Shown here piece by piece: positions 46,066 to 55,406 of a stretch of 64,000 bases of DNA. Below the pieces are notes generated by a model that had not been told where the DNA came from, did not search any database, and saw only the letters and a program-made list of their open reading frames with translations. Position 1 is the stretch's first letter, and each line of letters opens with the position of its first letter. Position numbers and translations under genes: made by a program. This stretch comes from Bradyrhizobium ottawaense (GTDB taxonomy: Bacteria; Pseudomonadota; Alphaproteobacteria; Rhizobiales; Xanthobacteraceae), in contig NZ_LT629693.1 in assembly GCF_900099825.1 (NCBI RefSeq), positions 868,001-932,000 on the forward strand, read 5' to 3'.

Positions 46066-46920
46066 TTACGCAGGTTGCGGCAGAGCCGGGCGCCGCCCAA
46101 CCGCGCACCAGAATGGGAGGTTTTCGGAGAAGCGGATGTCTTCGAGGCCAGCCTTGCGCATCATTGCGTCGATCTGTGCACGAGAAAAACGTTGCTCTAA
46201 CGGAGTAGCGAACCGGTCGAAAGCATTGGTGCGCATGATGTACAGGCTCTTGTCGCGGTACCAGCTGAGCGGCAGGTTGTCGGGGCTGCCGCCCAGGCGC
46301 TCGACCACTGCGCAGAGCCTCGCGACAGGCCAATAGACCGTCGCTGCGATTACCTCGGTGAGCGCCCTCTTCGACCAGAATGGAAGGCGCGCGATGCCAC
46401 GCCGCACGACGTCCGTTCCCTTCCAGATTCCACGGTACCACCAGGGCCGCTGGTCGAGGGCATAATAGAGGTAAACAAGAAACGGCGCCCCGGGCTTCAG
46501 CAGCGCAACGCACGCCTTGATGCCGGCCATGGTGTCCGGGATGTGGTGAAGCACGCCGAGCGAGTAGCAGAAATCCAGGCTGCTGGGCGGCAGGGGAATG
46601 ACGTCGACGCTTGCATGATGGAAAATGCAATTGCGCTGACCAGCGAGGTTTTGGCGGGCCACCAAGATCGCCGACTCGCTCGCGTCGATGCAGTGCAAGG
46701 TTCCGACTCTGGGTGCAACCCGCACGGCCCAACGGCCGCTGCCGCAGCCGATATCCGCGCCTACCGCGCGATCGGGCAAGGTATCCCAGGGGAATATAGC
46801 GAAATACTCTTCGAAGCGCTGTGCGGTCTTTTCGTCGCCCGGCAGGCGGTTTTGGTTGTAAGTGGACCACTGCAGGCCGAACGAACTGACGGTCTTCTCG
46901 TCGATATTTCTCATTTCCAT
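46066..46920 (-). CDS. Class I SAM-dependent methyltransferase
   Basis: A 284-residue methyltransferase. Motif I is VGADIGCGSGRWA near 58, the acidic end of strand 2 is LHCIDAS, and the post-I segment YSLGVLHHIPDTMAGI near 120 is typical of sugar and lipid methyltransferases. The C-terminal part contains a hydrophobic stretch. It sits between the polymerase and the secreted unknown, suggesting O-methylation of the polymer or of a lipid-linked repeat. The start at 46920 follows AAAGG; an in-frame longer start is possible. Confidence 0.85.
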   Translation of the reverse strand: MEMRNIDEKTVSSFGLQWSTYNQNRLPGDEKTAQRFEEYFAIFPWDTLPDRAVGADIGCGSGRWAVRVAPRVGTLHCIDASESAILVARQNLAGQRNCIFHHASVDVIPLPPSSLDFCYSLGVLHHIPDTMAGIKACVALLKPGAPFLVYLYYALDQRPWWYRGIWKGTDVVRRGIARLPFWSKRALTEVIAATVYWPVARLCAVVERLGGSPDNLPLSWYRDKSLYIMRTNAFDRFATPLEQRFSRAQIDAMMRKAGLEDIRFSENLPFWCAVGRRPALPQPA

Positions 46921-47026
46921 GGTGTTACCTTTCAGCAAGATGAAGTCTGAAACGATCCCGTGCACACTTTCTGGCAATCACTTCCTTCCGTCGGCTCTTT
47001 CCATGGCACCAAATCAAACCTGGCAG

Positions 47027-48514
47027 TCAGCTGAAAAACCCGCGCGCCTTCTCCTTGGCGGCGATTCGCTGGGGACCACCCTCTGCGACCAGGCAGAGGG
47101 CGATCGAGAACCAGAAGAGGGGATGTCGGATTATTAAGCCGGTCATGCAATATATGCTAAGGCCGCAGATCAACGCGGCGAGCCCTGCCAGTCGGGCCTT
47201 GTATGCAATAAAAACGGAAACGCCCAAGATCCAGACGAAGCTTAGGACAGCGATCATTCCGCCCTGGGTGAGTAGATCAAGAAATGTATTATGCGCTTCG
47301 AAATTTGGCGCAGATGACTGCTGCGGATGCTCGATGTTCTCAAGCTGATCCTCCGTGTCCTCTCTCGCTCTTAGTATCGACGCGGGTATCTTGAGGTGGG
47401 GGCCCGGGCCCAAGCCTAACATGCCAGAATCCATGCCCAGTTGCATTGCGTTCTCCCAGAGGGTGAACCGCAAATCGGACTCCTGCCCCAGGTCCTTGCC
47501 GCCGTTTTTCGACAGTTCCTTGACGAGACTCCCAGCATCCATGGCGGCCACAACGGTAAATGAAGCCAGCATCAGCGGCAGACCGAGTGCGATAATCCAG
47601 GCGAATGCAAAATGGATGACGTTCCTGCGCTCCGACAGCCATGCACGCAGCTTGAGGACGATAAAAATCGGTCCGGATGCCACAAGCGCCAGGGTGAACG
47701 TGTCGCTCTCGGTCATCCGGCCGACATAGATGGGCAGAATCAAGCAAGCGATGGCGACAATTCGGCCGCTGGGTCGGGTTGCTGTCTCGGCAAGGTGCAG
47801 CGATATGAGCGCGAGCACCGCGCAGAGCAGCGAGAGCTGGTTCGGGTTGGACGACCAGCCGCGAAACCTTTCCCAAAACCAGGGCTGGATCAGCGGGATG
47901 TCAATTAGTTTCCAGCCAGCCGCGACCTGAAGCGCAAGGGAGGCAGTGCCGAACGTGATCAGCAGCCAGGAGACGCGGCGCAAACGAAGCTTCGCCCCTG
48001 GGTCAACCACGCTCAAGCAACTCACGGCAACCAGAAGGGGGTAGGCCATTACGTCGTGAAGAACCCAGCGCGGATCGTACTGCTGTCCGATAAACAATGC
48101 TGTCAGAAAACCCAGACTTAGGGAAAAGGCAAAGACCGTCCAAAAGAGCAGTAGCCGTAAAAGAGCGGGAGTCAGTGGAGGACCGAGCCGATTCAGCTCG
48201 CGCACCAACATGAGAATGAGCCAGATCACCAGGCACAATTCGCCGGGTCCGATTGGCAGATTGCCGAGCCGAAGCTGGGACGCCGTCGCCAGCAGTATGC
48301 CAAGCGCAAGCAACGCGTCGCCTGCTATCGATGCGTCGTTCGCGCGGAATGCGCGCGGCGTAGGAACGGAATTTCCCGATCCGCCGGCCACGGCAACATG
48401 AGACCCTCTCGTAGCAGAGAACTCGGCACCACGAGAATCGTCGAAAAAAAAACTTCGACGCCCTGCCAATGCATCCTCCCAAACATCAGTCACCTTGAGA
48501 CAATCAGCGCGCAT
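47027..48514 (-). CDS. O-antigen ligase/polymerase (Wzy/WaaL-type) membrane protein
   Basis: A 495-residue polytopic inner-membrane protein of about ten segments with one large periplasmic loop (about 330-410), the plan of the O-antigen ligase/polymerase family. GPGPHLKIP and FEAHNTFLDLLTQGG are the conserved loop motifs. It would join polysaccharide repeats or transfer the polymer. The start at 48514 has AGGAAG upstream. A broken second copy of the gene lies at 59385-59977. The gene starts 66 bases after the sulfotransferase stop. Confidence 0.88.
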   Translation of the reverse strand: MRADCLKVTDVWEDALAGRRSFFFDDSRGAEFSATRGSHVAVAGGSGNSVPTPRAFRANDASIAGDALLALGILLATASQLRLGNLPIGPGELCLVIWLILMLVRELNRLGPPLTPALLRLLLFWTVFAFSLSLGFLTALFIGQQYDPRWVLHDVMAYPLLVAVSCLSVVDPGAKLRLRRVSWLLITFGTASLALQVAAGWKLIDIPLIQPWFWERFRGWSSNPNQLSLLCAVLALISLHLAETATRPSGRIVAIACLILPIYVGRMTESDTFTLALVASGPIFIVLKLRAWLSERRNVIHFAFAWIIALGLPLMLASFTVVAAMDAGSLVKELSKNGGKDLGQESDLRFTLWENAMQLGMDSGMLGLGPGPHLKIPASILRAREDTEDQLENIEHPQQSSAPNFEAHNTFLDLLTQGGMIAVLSFVWILGVSVFIAYKARLAGLAALICGLSIYCMTGLIIRHPLFWFSIALCLVAEGGPQRIAAKEKARGFFS

Positions 48515-48580
48515 GCTTCCTGTCTCCCACCCGCAGCGCCGTGACACGGCCCGGCCCAGTTTGTCTTCTCGTGGCCACTG

Positions 48581-50566
48581 CTAGTTCAAGCTGTAGCCGA
48601 GCCGGTCCATTACGGGCTTAAGGATAGGGATCACCGGTTCCAGATGCCTCCGATAATGGCGATAACGGAACCGGGATCGGTCGTACAAGTTCTGCTTCAC
48701 CTGCGCGTAGCTTGGGGTATGCGGCACACGTTGATTGTCCTGGAAGTTGACGCAACGCTGGTCGAAGCTCTCGCCGGCGAAGTCCAGCATACGACGCACG
48801 CTGCCTGACATATCCTCCACCATGTCCTCATAGCGAATTGGCAAGTACCGCAGTGCCATTTGCGCTCGATAGTGATGGACGAGGTCCATCACCAACACGT
48901 AGTGCTGCGCAATCGTCTCCAGCGCAAAAGCACAGAAGTATCCGTGGGTCAGGTGATGGGAATACGCGGATAGAACGACATCCAATGGGTGACGTAAAAT
49001 GTGTATCAACGGTGATCGCGGGAAGATCAGAGAGATCAAGCCGATGTGCATTTCGTTCAAGGGCATCTTGTCCGTGAAATAGGTGTCGCCCTGCTTGATG
49101 ACTCCTCTAAGCTCTGCCTTCTGCAGGTAGGCGTCCCGCAACGCATCGGGCCCGCGCCGATTGTCTCCCATCCACAATTCGGCCAACGCTTCGGGATAGG
49201 CCAATGGGCTGCCGAACAATCGTGGAAGCGTATCGCTGAACTCGTTGATGAACGGAAGCTCATCGCCGGCCGAAATCCTTGGATGGCCGGACAAGGCCTG
49301 TTCCGCCAGCGTGGTCCCCGACCGCGGAAAGCCCATGATGAAGATTGGCTGCGCAGCGCCCTCCCGTACGGACGCCAGGGGCATTAGCCGCAGCCGATCA
49401 CTGACGAAGAATTGCCGCAAGCGATCGGCGGTCTCCCGCGCCTCCTGATCGAGATATCGCTTTCCAGTGATTTCGCGCGCCAGTCGTTTCGCCTCATCGA
49501 AGCAGGCGAAGGCTTCATCATAGCGCCCCATCCTGTCGAGAATCCGGCCCTTCTCGAGAAGTTCGTTGGAGTCGGAACGAGCCCTGGCGGAACGGCCATT
49601 TTCGTCGCCGCCTGGACCGGGTTCGAACTCGGCGAGGGCCGCCGCAAACTTGCCTTCGCGCGCATGCAACGTCGCCCGAGCCACCCGCAACCCGGGATCA
49701 TCGGGGCAAATCTCTGCGGCTCGGTCGAGCTTTGCCTTGGCGGCAGCGAAATTGCCGTCGGCTTCCTCGAGCTGGCCCCACCCAAACAGGGTTTGGAAAA
49801 CGTCCGGTGCCGCTTCAGCGGACTCATTGTAGAACTCGCGCGCCTCCGCGATCCTTCCCTGGCACTTGAGGTTCCAAGCCAGGTTGGCCAATAGAATCGG
49901 GTCGCGCGCACCGGCTATTTCCAGGACGCGACGATAGTGAAACTCGCCGATATGCGGGCGCTGAGCTTCAGTCAGGATCATGCCCATCAAGTTGTGCGAC
50001 CGCGGATGTGCCGGTGCGAGACGCACTGCATTTCGCGCATGATGTTCCGCGGAGGCCAAGTCGCCTCGTTGGAACAGCAGCAATGCCAATTCCTGGGTGG
50101 CGTCGACGTTATTGGGCGCGACAGCGACAAGCCGCTGCAGCAGCGCGAGTGCCGCCTGCTCGTGACCCGCACGCCGGCGGATCTGATAGAGGATCCAGAG
50201 GGCATCCGGAAAACGGGGGGCTATGTCCAGCGCCTCGAGGCTTCCCGCCTCGGCCGCGACGGGGTCGCCGCTGGCAAGCGCCCTGGCCGCACGATTGGCG
50301 AGAATATCGATCCGCTCCCTCACCTCGGGGGAGGCTGCGAAAGTGGGATCCAGTTCGCAACATCGGCAGGCCCTCAAACCGCTGCCACAGCCACACAGGG
50401 CGTCTTGCGCATTCGCACCATGCGCGACGATTCGACCGAGGGGTGCCAGCCCGTATCCTCCGTCGGGCGCCTGCGATGGGAGAGCGCGGCGATCCTGGGC
50501 ATCCTCAGCGCCGCGTATCTCAACGAACGTGCTCGCGCCCCGATTTGGTTGTGCAACCAATAGCAT
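48581..50566 (-). CDS. TPR-sulfotransferase with N-terminal SEC-C-like cysteine motif
   Basis: A 661-residue protein. Residues 55-75 contain CGCGSGLRACRCC, which resembles the zinc-binding SEC-C motif. Several TPR units follow (about 85-380). The C-terminal third is a sulfotransferase: the 5'-phosphosulfate loop FIMGFPRSGTTLAEQ near 410 and a 3'-phosphate-binding region (HILRHPLDVVLSAYSHHL) near 530. It would transfer sulfate from PAPS to a protein or sugar. The ATG at 50566 (with TTG just before) follows GGGAG. The adjacent APS-kinase-like gene could supply PAPS. Confidence 0.85.
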   Translation of the reverse strand: MLLVAQPNRGASTFVEIRGAEDAQDRRALPSQAPDGGYGLAPLGRIVAHGANAQDALCGCGSGLRACRCCELDPTFAASPEVRERIDILANRAARALASGDPVAAEAGSLEALDIAPRFPDALWILYQIRRRAGHEQAALALLQRLVAVAPNNVDATQELALLLFQRGDLASAEHHARNAVRLAPAHPRSHNLMGMILTEAQRPHIGEFHYRRVLEIAGARDPILLANLAWNLKCQGRIAEAREFYNESAEAAPDVFQTLFGWGQLEEADGNFAAAKAKLDRAAEICPDDPGLRVARATLHAREGKFAAALAEFEPGPGGDENGRSARARSDSNELLEKGRILDRMGRYDEAFACFDEAKRLAREITGKRYLDQEARETADRLRQFFVSDRLRLMPLASVREGAAQPIFIMGFPRSGTTLAEQALSGHPRISAGDELPFINEFSDTLPRLFGSPLAYPEALAELWMGDNRRGPDALRDAYLQKAELRGVIKQGDTYFTDKMPLNEMHIGLISLIFPRSPLIHILRHPLDVVLSAYSHHLTHGYFCAFALETIAQHYVLVMDLVHHYRAQMALRYLPIRYEDMVEDMSGSVRRMLDFAGESFDQRCVNFQDNQRVPHTPSYAQVKQNLYDRSRFRYRHYRRHLEPVIPILKPVMDRLGYSLN

Positions 50567-50993
50567 CAAGTTTCTCCCAGGAAGGCATTCGAGGCCGTAC
50601 GAGGTGGTCGATGGTCGGCAGGACGTTTCGATTCCCCCTCGCCCCGGAGCGAGGAAGTCCCGTCAAAGCTCAGGCGGCCGCGCCATTTCGACTGCTGGCG
50701 TTCGATCGTCCCAAGTTTCGATTTCCTCCGAAGCAAATTGGGCAAAGGCAATGGTCAAGGCAAACTGGTCGAACAAAAGTACTATATCGCTTTGGCGAAA
50801 CCCGGCCTTGCTCATGTGGAGTAAGACCGCTTGCAGGAGAGCTACTTGCGGTACCCAGAAATGGGTAGGGTTTTGATTGGCCCCAAGCCGCCCGCCTCGT
50901 CCCCGACCTTCGCTCTGGACAGGCGCATAGTAAAAGACTGCGGGGGACCTGCCGGTGTTCTTGACAAGCCATGTGGGCGCTCGCCATGCACAC
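50567..50993. other. Intergenic region with a small minus-strand open frame
   Basis: About 430 bases. A 50-codon minus-strand frame at 50663-50815 starts MSKAGFRQSDIVLLFDQF and continues with hydrophobic/acidic alternation that looks more protein-like than the rest of the gap. It has no motif I know. It may be a small protein or the tail of a decayed gene. Otherwise I see nothing. Confidence 0.3.
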
Positions 50994-51785
50994 TCACACG
51001 CGCCCGGTGCGGACCGACAGGCGGCGGCGCACGTCCGAGGCGGAGATCGCCTGCAAGGAGAGATCAAGATCAATCCTTTCGACGGCGTAGCCGACGTCGC
51101 GGCCATAGAAGATATGCGTCACGTTGGGAAGCGGAACCACAAGGAAGCGTCCCTCGAACTCGCGAAGAGCGTGCTCGATCCGGGCACGCACATATTCGAA
51201 GTCGAACGGATTGTTGTTGTCGGTTCCTGCCGTATCACGGACTGCGATGCAAACCTGGCCGACCCGCCGCACCCCCTCGATGATCAAGGCCCGGTGGCCA
51301 TTATGGAAAGGCTGGTAACGCCCGACGAACAAGGCGGTCGGCCGTTTAGTATCGAAGACCGGTCGCACACGGCTTGCAATTTCCTCGGCCCAGTACTCGG
51401 GCGACCCCTCGGCGGTGACGCGCAAGTCGTATCTCTCGGGCGCGACGAAGATTCGGTCGGTGTCCTCGAACCGGCTCTGCTGCACACGATCCACCCAGAC
51501 AATGAAGGAGCTTTCGCCCGCCTCGAAGGCGGTACGGGCTTCCCTTGTGGGGCAAATGAAGTCGGCGACGGCGAAGCAACCTGTCTTGACGACCTGATCG
51601 CACAGCCAACCCATGCGGCGCGCTTGCTCGACGCGATCGGCGGCACTGAATCCCAAATCCTTGTTGATCTCGCGACGAACATCGTCCGCATTGAAATGGA
51701 CGGCGTTCAATCGGGGCGCAAGCACCCCCGCAAGCGTGGTCTTGCCGGCTCCCGGCAATCCCATAATGAGGATTTTACGAGTCAT
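50994..51785 (-). CDS. APS-kinase-like domain fused to an NMNAT-type nucleotidyltransferase
   Basis: A 263-residue two-domain protein. Residues 1-150 resemble adenylylsulfate kinase: P-loop GLPGAGKTT, then DDVRREINKDLGFS, RVEQARRMG and FICPTREAR, all in the family order. Residues 160-263 form a nucleotidyltransferase: GRYQPFHNGH near 165 and the ISASDVRRRL end motif, as in NMN/ATP-sulfurylase-superfamily adenylyltransferases. It overlaps the upstream TPR gene by four bases (ATGA). Next to a sulfotransferase, PAPS production is the natural idea, but the second domain looks like an NMN- or sugar-type transferase, so the reaction is uncertain. Confidence 0.8.
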   Translation of the reverse strand: MTRKILIMGLPGAGKTTLAGVLAPRLNAVHFNADDVRREINKDLGFSAADRVEQARRMGWLCDQVVKTGCFAVADFICPTREARTAFEAGESSFIVWVDRVQQSRFEDTDRIFVAPERYDLRVTAEGSPEYWAEEIASRVRPVFDTKRPTALFVGRYQPFHNGHRALIIEGVRRVGQVCIAVRDTAGTDNNNPFDFEYVRARIEHALREFEGRFLVVPLPNVTHIFYGRDVGYAVERIDLDLSLQAISASDVRRRLSVRTGRV

Positions 51786-53527
51786 CGATGGAGACCTCCA
51801 GATATTTCCGTCTTGATGCGCTTCCTGCGTTTCGCCCGAGAGGCGCGATCAGGCGCTGAGCGGCCTCCCTGAAGAAGTGGGGCGTCCGGGCAGAGCTGGT
51901 TGCACGGCTTTTCGCGCCTTTGCGCTTGGAGCCTCGGCTCAGAAAGAGCCTCGCCGACCCGGCATACCACGCTGGCCCAATCACCCGGGCTCGGCTGGCG
52001 GAACAACCGCGCGGTCGGGTACCAGGGGCTGTCGCTTCGTTCCAGCAGCCAACGCCAATCAGGTGCATAGGGCAGCAGGATCCAGACGGGTTTTCCCATC
52101 GCGCCCGCCAGATGCGCCACCGCAGTGTCCACGGTGACGACCAGATCGAGCGTTTCGATGATGGCCATTGTGTCGGCAAAATCGGCAATCGCGGCGCCCA
52201 GATTTAGCAGCGGAGCACGGCCGAAATAGTCCGCAATCGCGTTCTGCTCCGACCCTTTCTGCAGGGAGACCAGAGTAATGCCACCCAACGCAGCAATTGG
52301 CGCCCACGCCGCCAAGCTCATGGAACGGTTGAGATCATTGTTGTGCGTTGGCCTGCCGGCCCAGACCATACCAACGCGGCGAATGCCGGGCTGAATCAGG
52401 TCCTGCAGGCGAGCCCGCCAAGCCGCGGTGCGCGCCGGATCGGCGTGGAGATAGGGGGCCTTGCTCGGAATCGTATCGAGGGTTGTGCCATGCAAGCGTG
52501 GCAGGCCGGACAGCGGACAATAGGTGTCGAACGGCGGACATTGGTCCCAATGGCCCACCACTTCAAGCGCCGGATGAATCTGCCGGATCACCGGATGCAT
52601 GAGCGGGTCGGCCACGACCACCACCCGGGGGCAACGAGCGCAGACCCACGGGATATAGCGGCAGAACTGGATCGAGTCGCCGAAGCCCTGATCGGCGATC
52701 AGCAGCAACGTGGCGCCAGGCAGCGGCGCTCCATCCCATTGAGGGCGCTTATTCGGAGGCAGCAGCGGCGCCGCACCAGCGATCCGAAAGCGCCACTCAT
52801 ACTCCTTCAAGCCTTCCGCAAACTCGCCACGAAGCAACAGCGCCTCGGCCAGTTGGAAATGCGGACCCGGTGCTGCAGGATCGACCGCCAACGCGCGACG
52901 AGCACAGGCGATGCTCTGATCCAGCTCCAATTTCCGATAATGAGCGATCGCCAGGTTGTGCAGCGTCTGGAGATCATAGGGATCCCTATCGAACGCCTGA
53001 TACCCGACGCGCAGGGCGTCGTCGTAGCGTCCGAGCCGCTCGAGGATGGGACAGAGGTTGCGGCGAAACACGATGGCGTCCGGGGCCAATCCGATCGAGC
53101 GCTCGATCATTTCGGCCGCCGCTTCGTGGTGTCCCATGCGGAAGAGCAGAACGCCTTTCTGGTGCAGAGCCATCGGCTCATTCGGAGCAGCCGACAGAAT
53201 GTGGCCGAGGATTCTCTCTGCCTCGGAAAATCTTCCTCCTTCCGAGAATTCGGCGGCGACCTTCAGCAGTTCGTCCAGCGGAACCGGCACCTTCGGCATC
53301 GGAGGTTGGGCCGGCATCGGCGACGCCGCCGTCAACCTGGTCAGGGCACCCGTTTGCGGTCCGCGCGATGCATCGCCGGCGATCAACGGTTTCGGGGGTT
53401 TCCCGTCGTCTTCACGATGGAGGGACGGAGATCGTTCGCGCAGCGCCTCCACCACTTCCTCGCCGGCGGGCGTGTGCGGTGGGTGCGAACCTTCGTCGCA
53501 GGATGGTGAAAGCGCGTGTTCTTGCAT
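51782..53527 (-). CDS. TPR-containing glycosyltransferase (GT9/GT41-like C-terminus)
   Basis: A 581-residue protein. The first about 75 residues are low-complexity and charged. Roughly four or five TPR repeats occupy 90-260. The C-terminal domain (about 300-545) has LLIADQGFGDSIQFCRYIP, the sugar-nucleotide-type segment SLQKGSEQNAI, and TVDTAVAHLAGAMGKPVWILLP, which is typical of GT9/GT41-like transferases. The extreme C-terminus is basic. It is probably a glycosyltransferase acting on the polymer or a surface protein. The start at 53527 is the first plausible Met. Its stop overlaps the fusion gene's ATG. Confidence 0.82.
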   Translation of the reverse strand: MQEHALSPSCDEGSHPPHTPAGEEVVEALRERSPSLHREDDGKPPKPLIAGDASRGPQTGALTRLTAASPMPAQPPMPKVPVPLDELLKVAAEFSEGGRFSEAERILGHILSAAPNEPMALHQKGVLLFRMGHHEAAAEMIERSIGLAPDAIVFRRNLCPILERLGRYDDALRVGYQAFDRDPYDLQTLHNLAIAHYRKLELDQSIACARRALAVDPAAPGPHFQLAEALLLRGEFAEGLKEYEWRFRIAGAAPLLPPNKRPQWDGAPLPGATLLLIADQGFGDSIQFCRYIPWVCARCPRVVVVADPLMHPVIRQIHPALEVVGHWDQCPPFDTYCPLSGLPRLHGTTLDTIPSKAPYLHADPARTAAWRARLQDLIQPGIRRVGMVWAGRPTHNNDLNRSMSLAAWAPIAALGGITLVSLQKGSEQNAIADYFGRAPLLNLGAAIADFADTMAIIETLDLVVTVDTAVAHLAGAMGKPVWILLPYAPDWRWLLERSDSPWYPTARLFRQPSPGDWASVVCRVGEALSEPRLQAQRREKPCNQLCPDAPLLQGGRSAPDRASRAKRRKRIKTEISGGLHR

Positions 53528-53681
53528 CGATCGTTTCAGGCCAAATGACGGGGCAGGTCCAGCGTGGATGCCACGAGGAATTGCGCGTTTGCGAGAGCCG
53601 CCGCCTGAGCGCCGCCGCAAAGGGCGACCACGACAAGCACATCGCAACACGAGGCAACCCGCACACGAATGCGAGCGACCA

Positions 53682-54695
53682 TCATGTGATGAAATCCATC
53701 TGCCGGCGGACCTGCTTGTCGGAAAAGCGGCCACGCCACCACTCGACCGTCCTACCCAGCCCCTCCCGCAACTTGACCCGCGGGGACCACCCGGTCACAC
53801 GTGCGAAGCGGGTGGAATCAGCCAGCAGCGCTCGCACCTCGGAATTGGGCGGCCGCAGACGCTTGCTGTCCTGCAGCACAGGTTTGCCGCAGGACGTCAG
53901 ATCGACGATGATGTCGATCAGATCGCCGACCTTGATCGCCTGCTGACTGCCAGCATTGTATGCCTGGCCGTATTCGACGCCATCGGCGAGCCCGGCCGCC
54001 ATGAATGCCGCAGCCGTATCCGTGACGAACGTGAGATCGCGGACGGTCGTCGCGTCGCCTACCATGATCGCGGGGCACGAAGGATCGAGTGCCTGCCGGA
54101 TAATTGTGCCAATGATCGCTCTCTCACTTTGTCGTGGCCCGAACGTATTGAATGGCCTCAGAATTACGACTGGTACACCGAATGACCTGGCGAACGCCTC
54201 CGCCATCATATCCGCGGCTATTTTGGAAGCTGAATATGGCGATTGCCCCTGCAATGGATGGGATTCATCGATCGGCATCGTCAGAGCGGTGCCGTAGACC
54301 TCGCTCGTCGACGTCTGCACGATCCGCTCGGTACCGTGCTGCCGCGCCGCCTCGAGCACGTTCAAGGTCCCGAGCACGTTCGTTTCCACATAGGATTGCG
54401 CCGCGATGTACGAATAGGGTATCGCGATCAGTGCTGCGAGATGAAAGACGATTTCGTGTCCATGCACGAGGCGATTGATGAAAGCTGCATCGCGGACGTC
54501 GCCACGGACGAGCTTGACTTTCCCTCGGACCTGCTCCGGCAGCTCGTCAAGCCAACCATGGCTGTCGAAGGAATTGTATTGAGCAAGCGCGGTAACTTCG
54601 GCTCCCGCCGAAACAAGGGCTTCAGTCAGGTGCGAACCGATGAAGCCGTCCGCACCCGTTACGAGGATCTTGGCACCAGTGTAACTCATGGCCAT
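53682..54695 (-). CDS. NDP-sugar 4,6-dehydratase, LegB-like
   Basis: A 337-residue extended SDR. The NAD motif is VTGADGFIGSHL near 11-22. The catalytic triad appears as STSEVYG (Thr/Ser) and SPYSASK (Tyr-X3-Lys, about 154-158). The early segment ALAQYNSFDSHGWLDEL is characteristic of LegB-type UDP-GlcNAc 4,6-dehydratases of the legionaminic/bacillosamine routes. It makes a 4-keto-6-deoxy sugar, and the aminotransferase two genes upstream would aminate it. No NeuB or NeuA homologue is in the window, so a sialic-type end product is not supported. Confidence 0.85.
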   Translation of the reverse strand: MAMSYTGAKILVTGADGFIGSHLTEALVSAGAEVTALAQYNSFDSHGWLDELPEQVRGKVKLVRGDVRDAAFINRLVHGHEIVFHLAALIAIPYSYIAAQSYVETNVLGTLNVLEAARQHGTERIVQTSTSEVYGTALTMPIDESHPLQGQSPYSASKIAADMMAEAFARSFGVPVVILRPFNTFGPRQSERAIIGTIIRQALDPSCPAIMVGDATTVRDLTFVTDTAAAFMAAGLADGVEYGQAYNAGSQQAIKVGDLIDIIVDLTSCGKPVLQDSKRLRPPNSEVRALLADSTRFARVTGWSPRVKLREGLGRTVEWWRGRFSDKQVRRQMDFIT

Positions 54696-54707
54696 CGATG
54701 TCCCGTC

Positions 54708-55406
54708 TCATTTAGTGGTCACGTTTGACTGACCCCCGGGCCCCGTTTCGATCCGCGACCCAACCGCGATCATCCAGGCCGCCCGAATGATCCAGCCGAG
54801 ATCGGAAACCAGAGTTCGGCGCGAGAAATAGGCGAGGTCTATCTTTGCTTTGGCAGGGAACAGAACTTGTCGATAGAACTCCACCGCAGCAACACCAGCG
54901 GGAAAGAGCTTGCTTTCATGCCGAAAGATGACCTGGCATGGCCCAAAAAGGCCGGGCTTGTGCTCAAGAACCTTCTCGTATCCGTTGCGGAAGCAGTCGC
55001 TGAAGGCAAGCGATTCGGGCCGCGGTCCCACGAGCGACATATCACCCCGCAGAACGTTCCAGAGCTGCGGCAACTCGTCCAGCTTGCATGCGGCAAGGAC
55101 GCGGCCGACCGCCGTCAGGCGGTCGTCTTCTTCGACCGTAAGCGGACTTCCGTGGTTGTCGCAGCTCGGCCAGAATTTGCGAAATTTGTACATCCGGAAC
55201 GTCCGGCCATGCTGTCCAAGCCGAAGCTGCGAGAACAGGATCGGTCCTCCGCTTTCGGCCCATACTGCAATCACCACGATCAGCATGACGGGCGCGAGAA
55301 CGGACGCTGCCACCGCAGCACAGAGTATATCGAGGGCACGCCGCAAGCCGACATCCACCCCGAGAGATGCCCGGGAAAGTTCGTCCACCGCGTCGCGCAT
55401 GGTCAT
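54708..55406 (-). CDS. Initiating sugar-phosphate transferase (bacterial sugar transferase family)
   Basis: A 232-residue WcaJ/PglC-type phosphoglycosyl transferase. It has one hydrophobic N-terminal stretch (ILCAAVAASVLAPVMLIVVIAVW). FRMYKFRKF follows near 80, and the core DELPQLWNVLRGDMSLVGPRPE near 120-141. It moves a sugar 1-phosphate to undecaprenyl phosphate and so begins the repeat unit. The start at 55406 overlaps the aminotransferase stop by four bases (ATGA). With only one membrane segment it resembles the short PglC class. Confidence 0.9.
   Translation of the reverse strand: MTMRDAVDELSRASLGVDVGLRRALDILCAAVAASVLAPVMLIVVIAVWAESGGPILFSQLRLGQHGRTFRMYKFRKFWPSCDNHGSPLTVEEDDRLTAVGRVLAACKLDELPQLWNVLRGDMSLVGPRPESLAFSDCFRNGYEKVLEHKPGLFGPCQVIFRHESKLFPAGVAAVEFYRQVLFPAKAKIDLAYFSRRTLVSDLGWIIRAAWMIAVGSRIETGPGGQSNVTTK

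Noticed and set aside
50816..51106. Upstream extension of the small minus-strand frame into the fusion gene's 3' end
   Set aside because: That part is Arg/Pro/Cys-rich shadow sequence overlapping the fusion gene in another frame.
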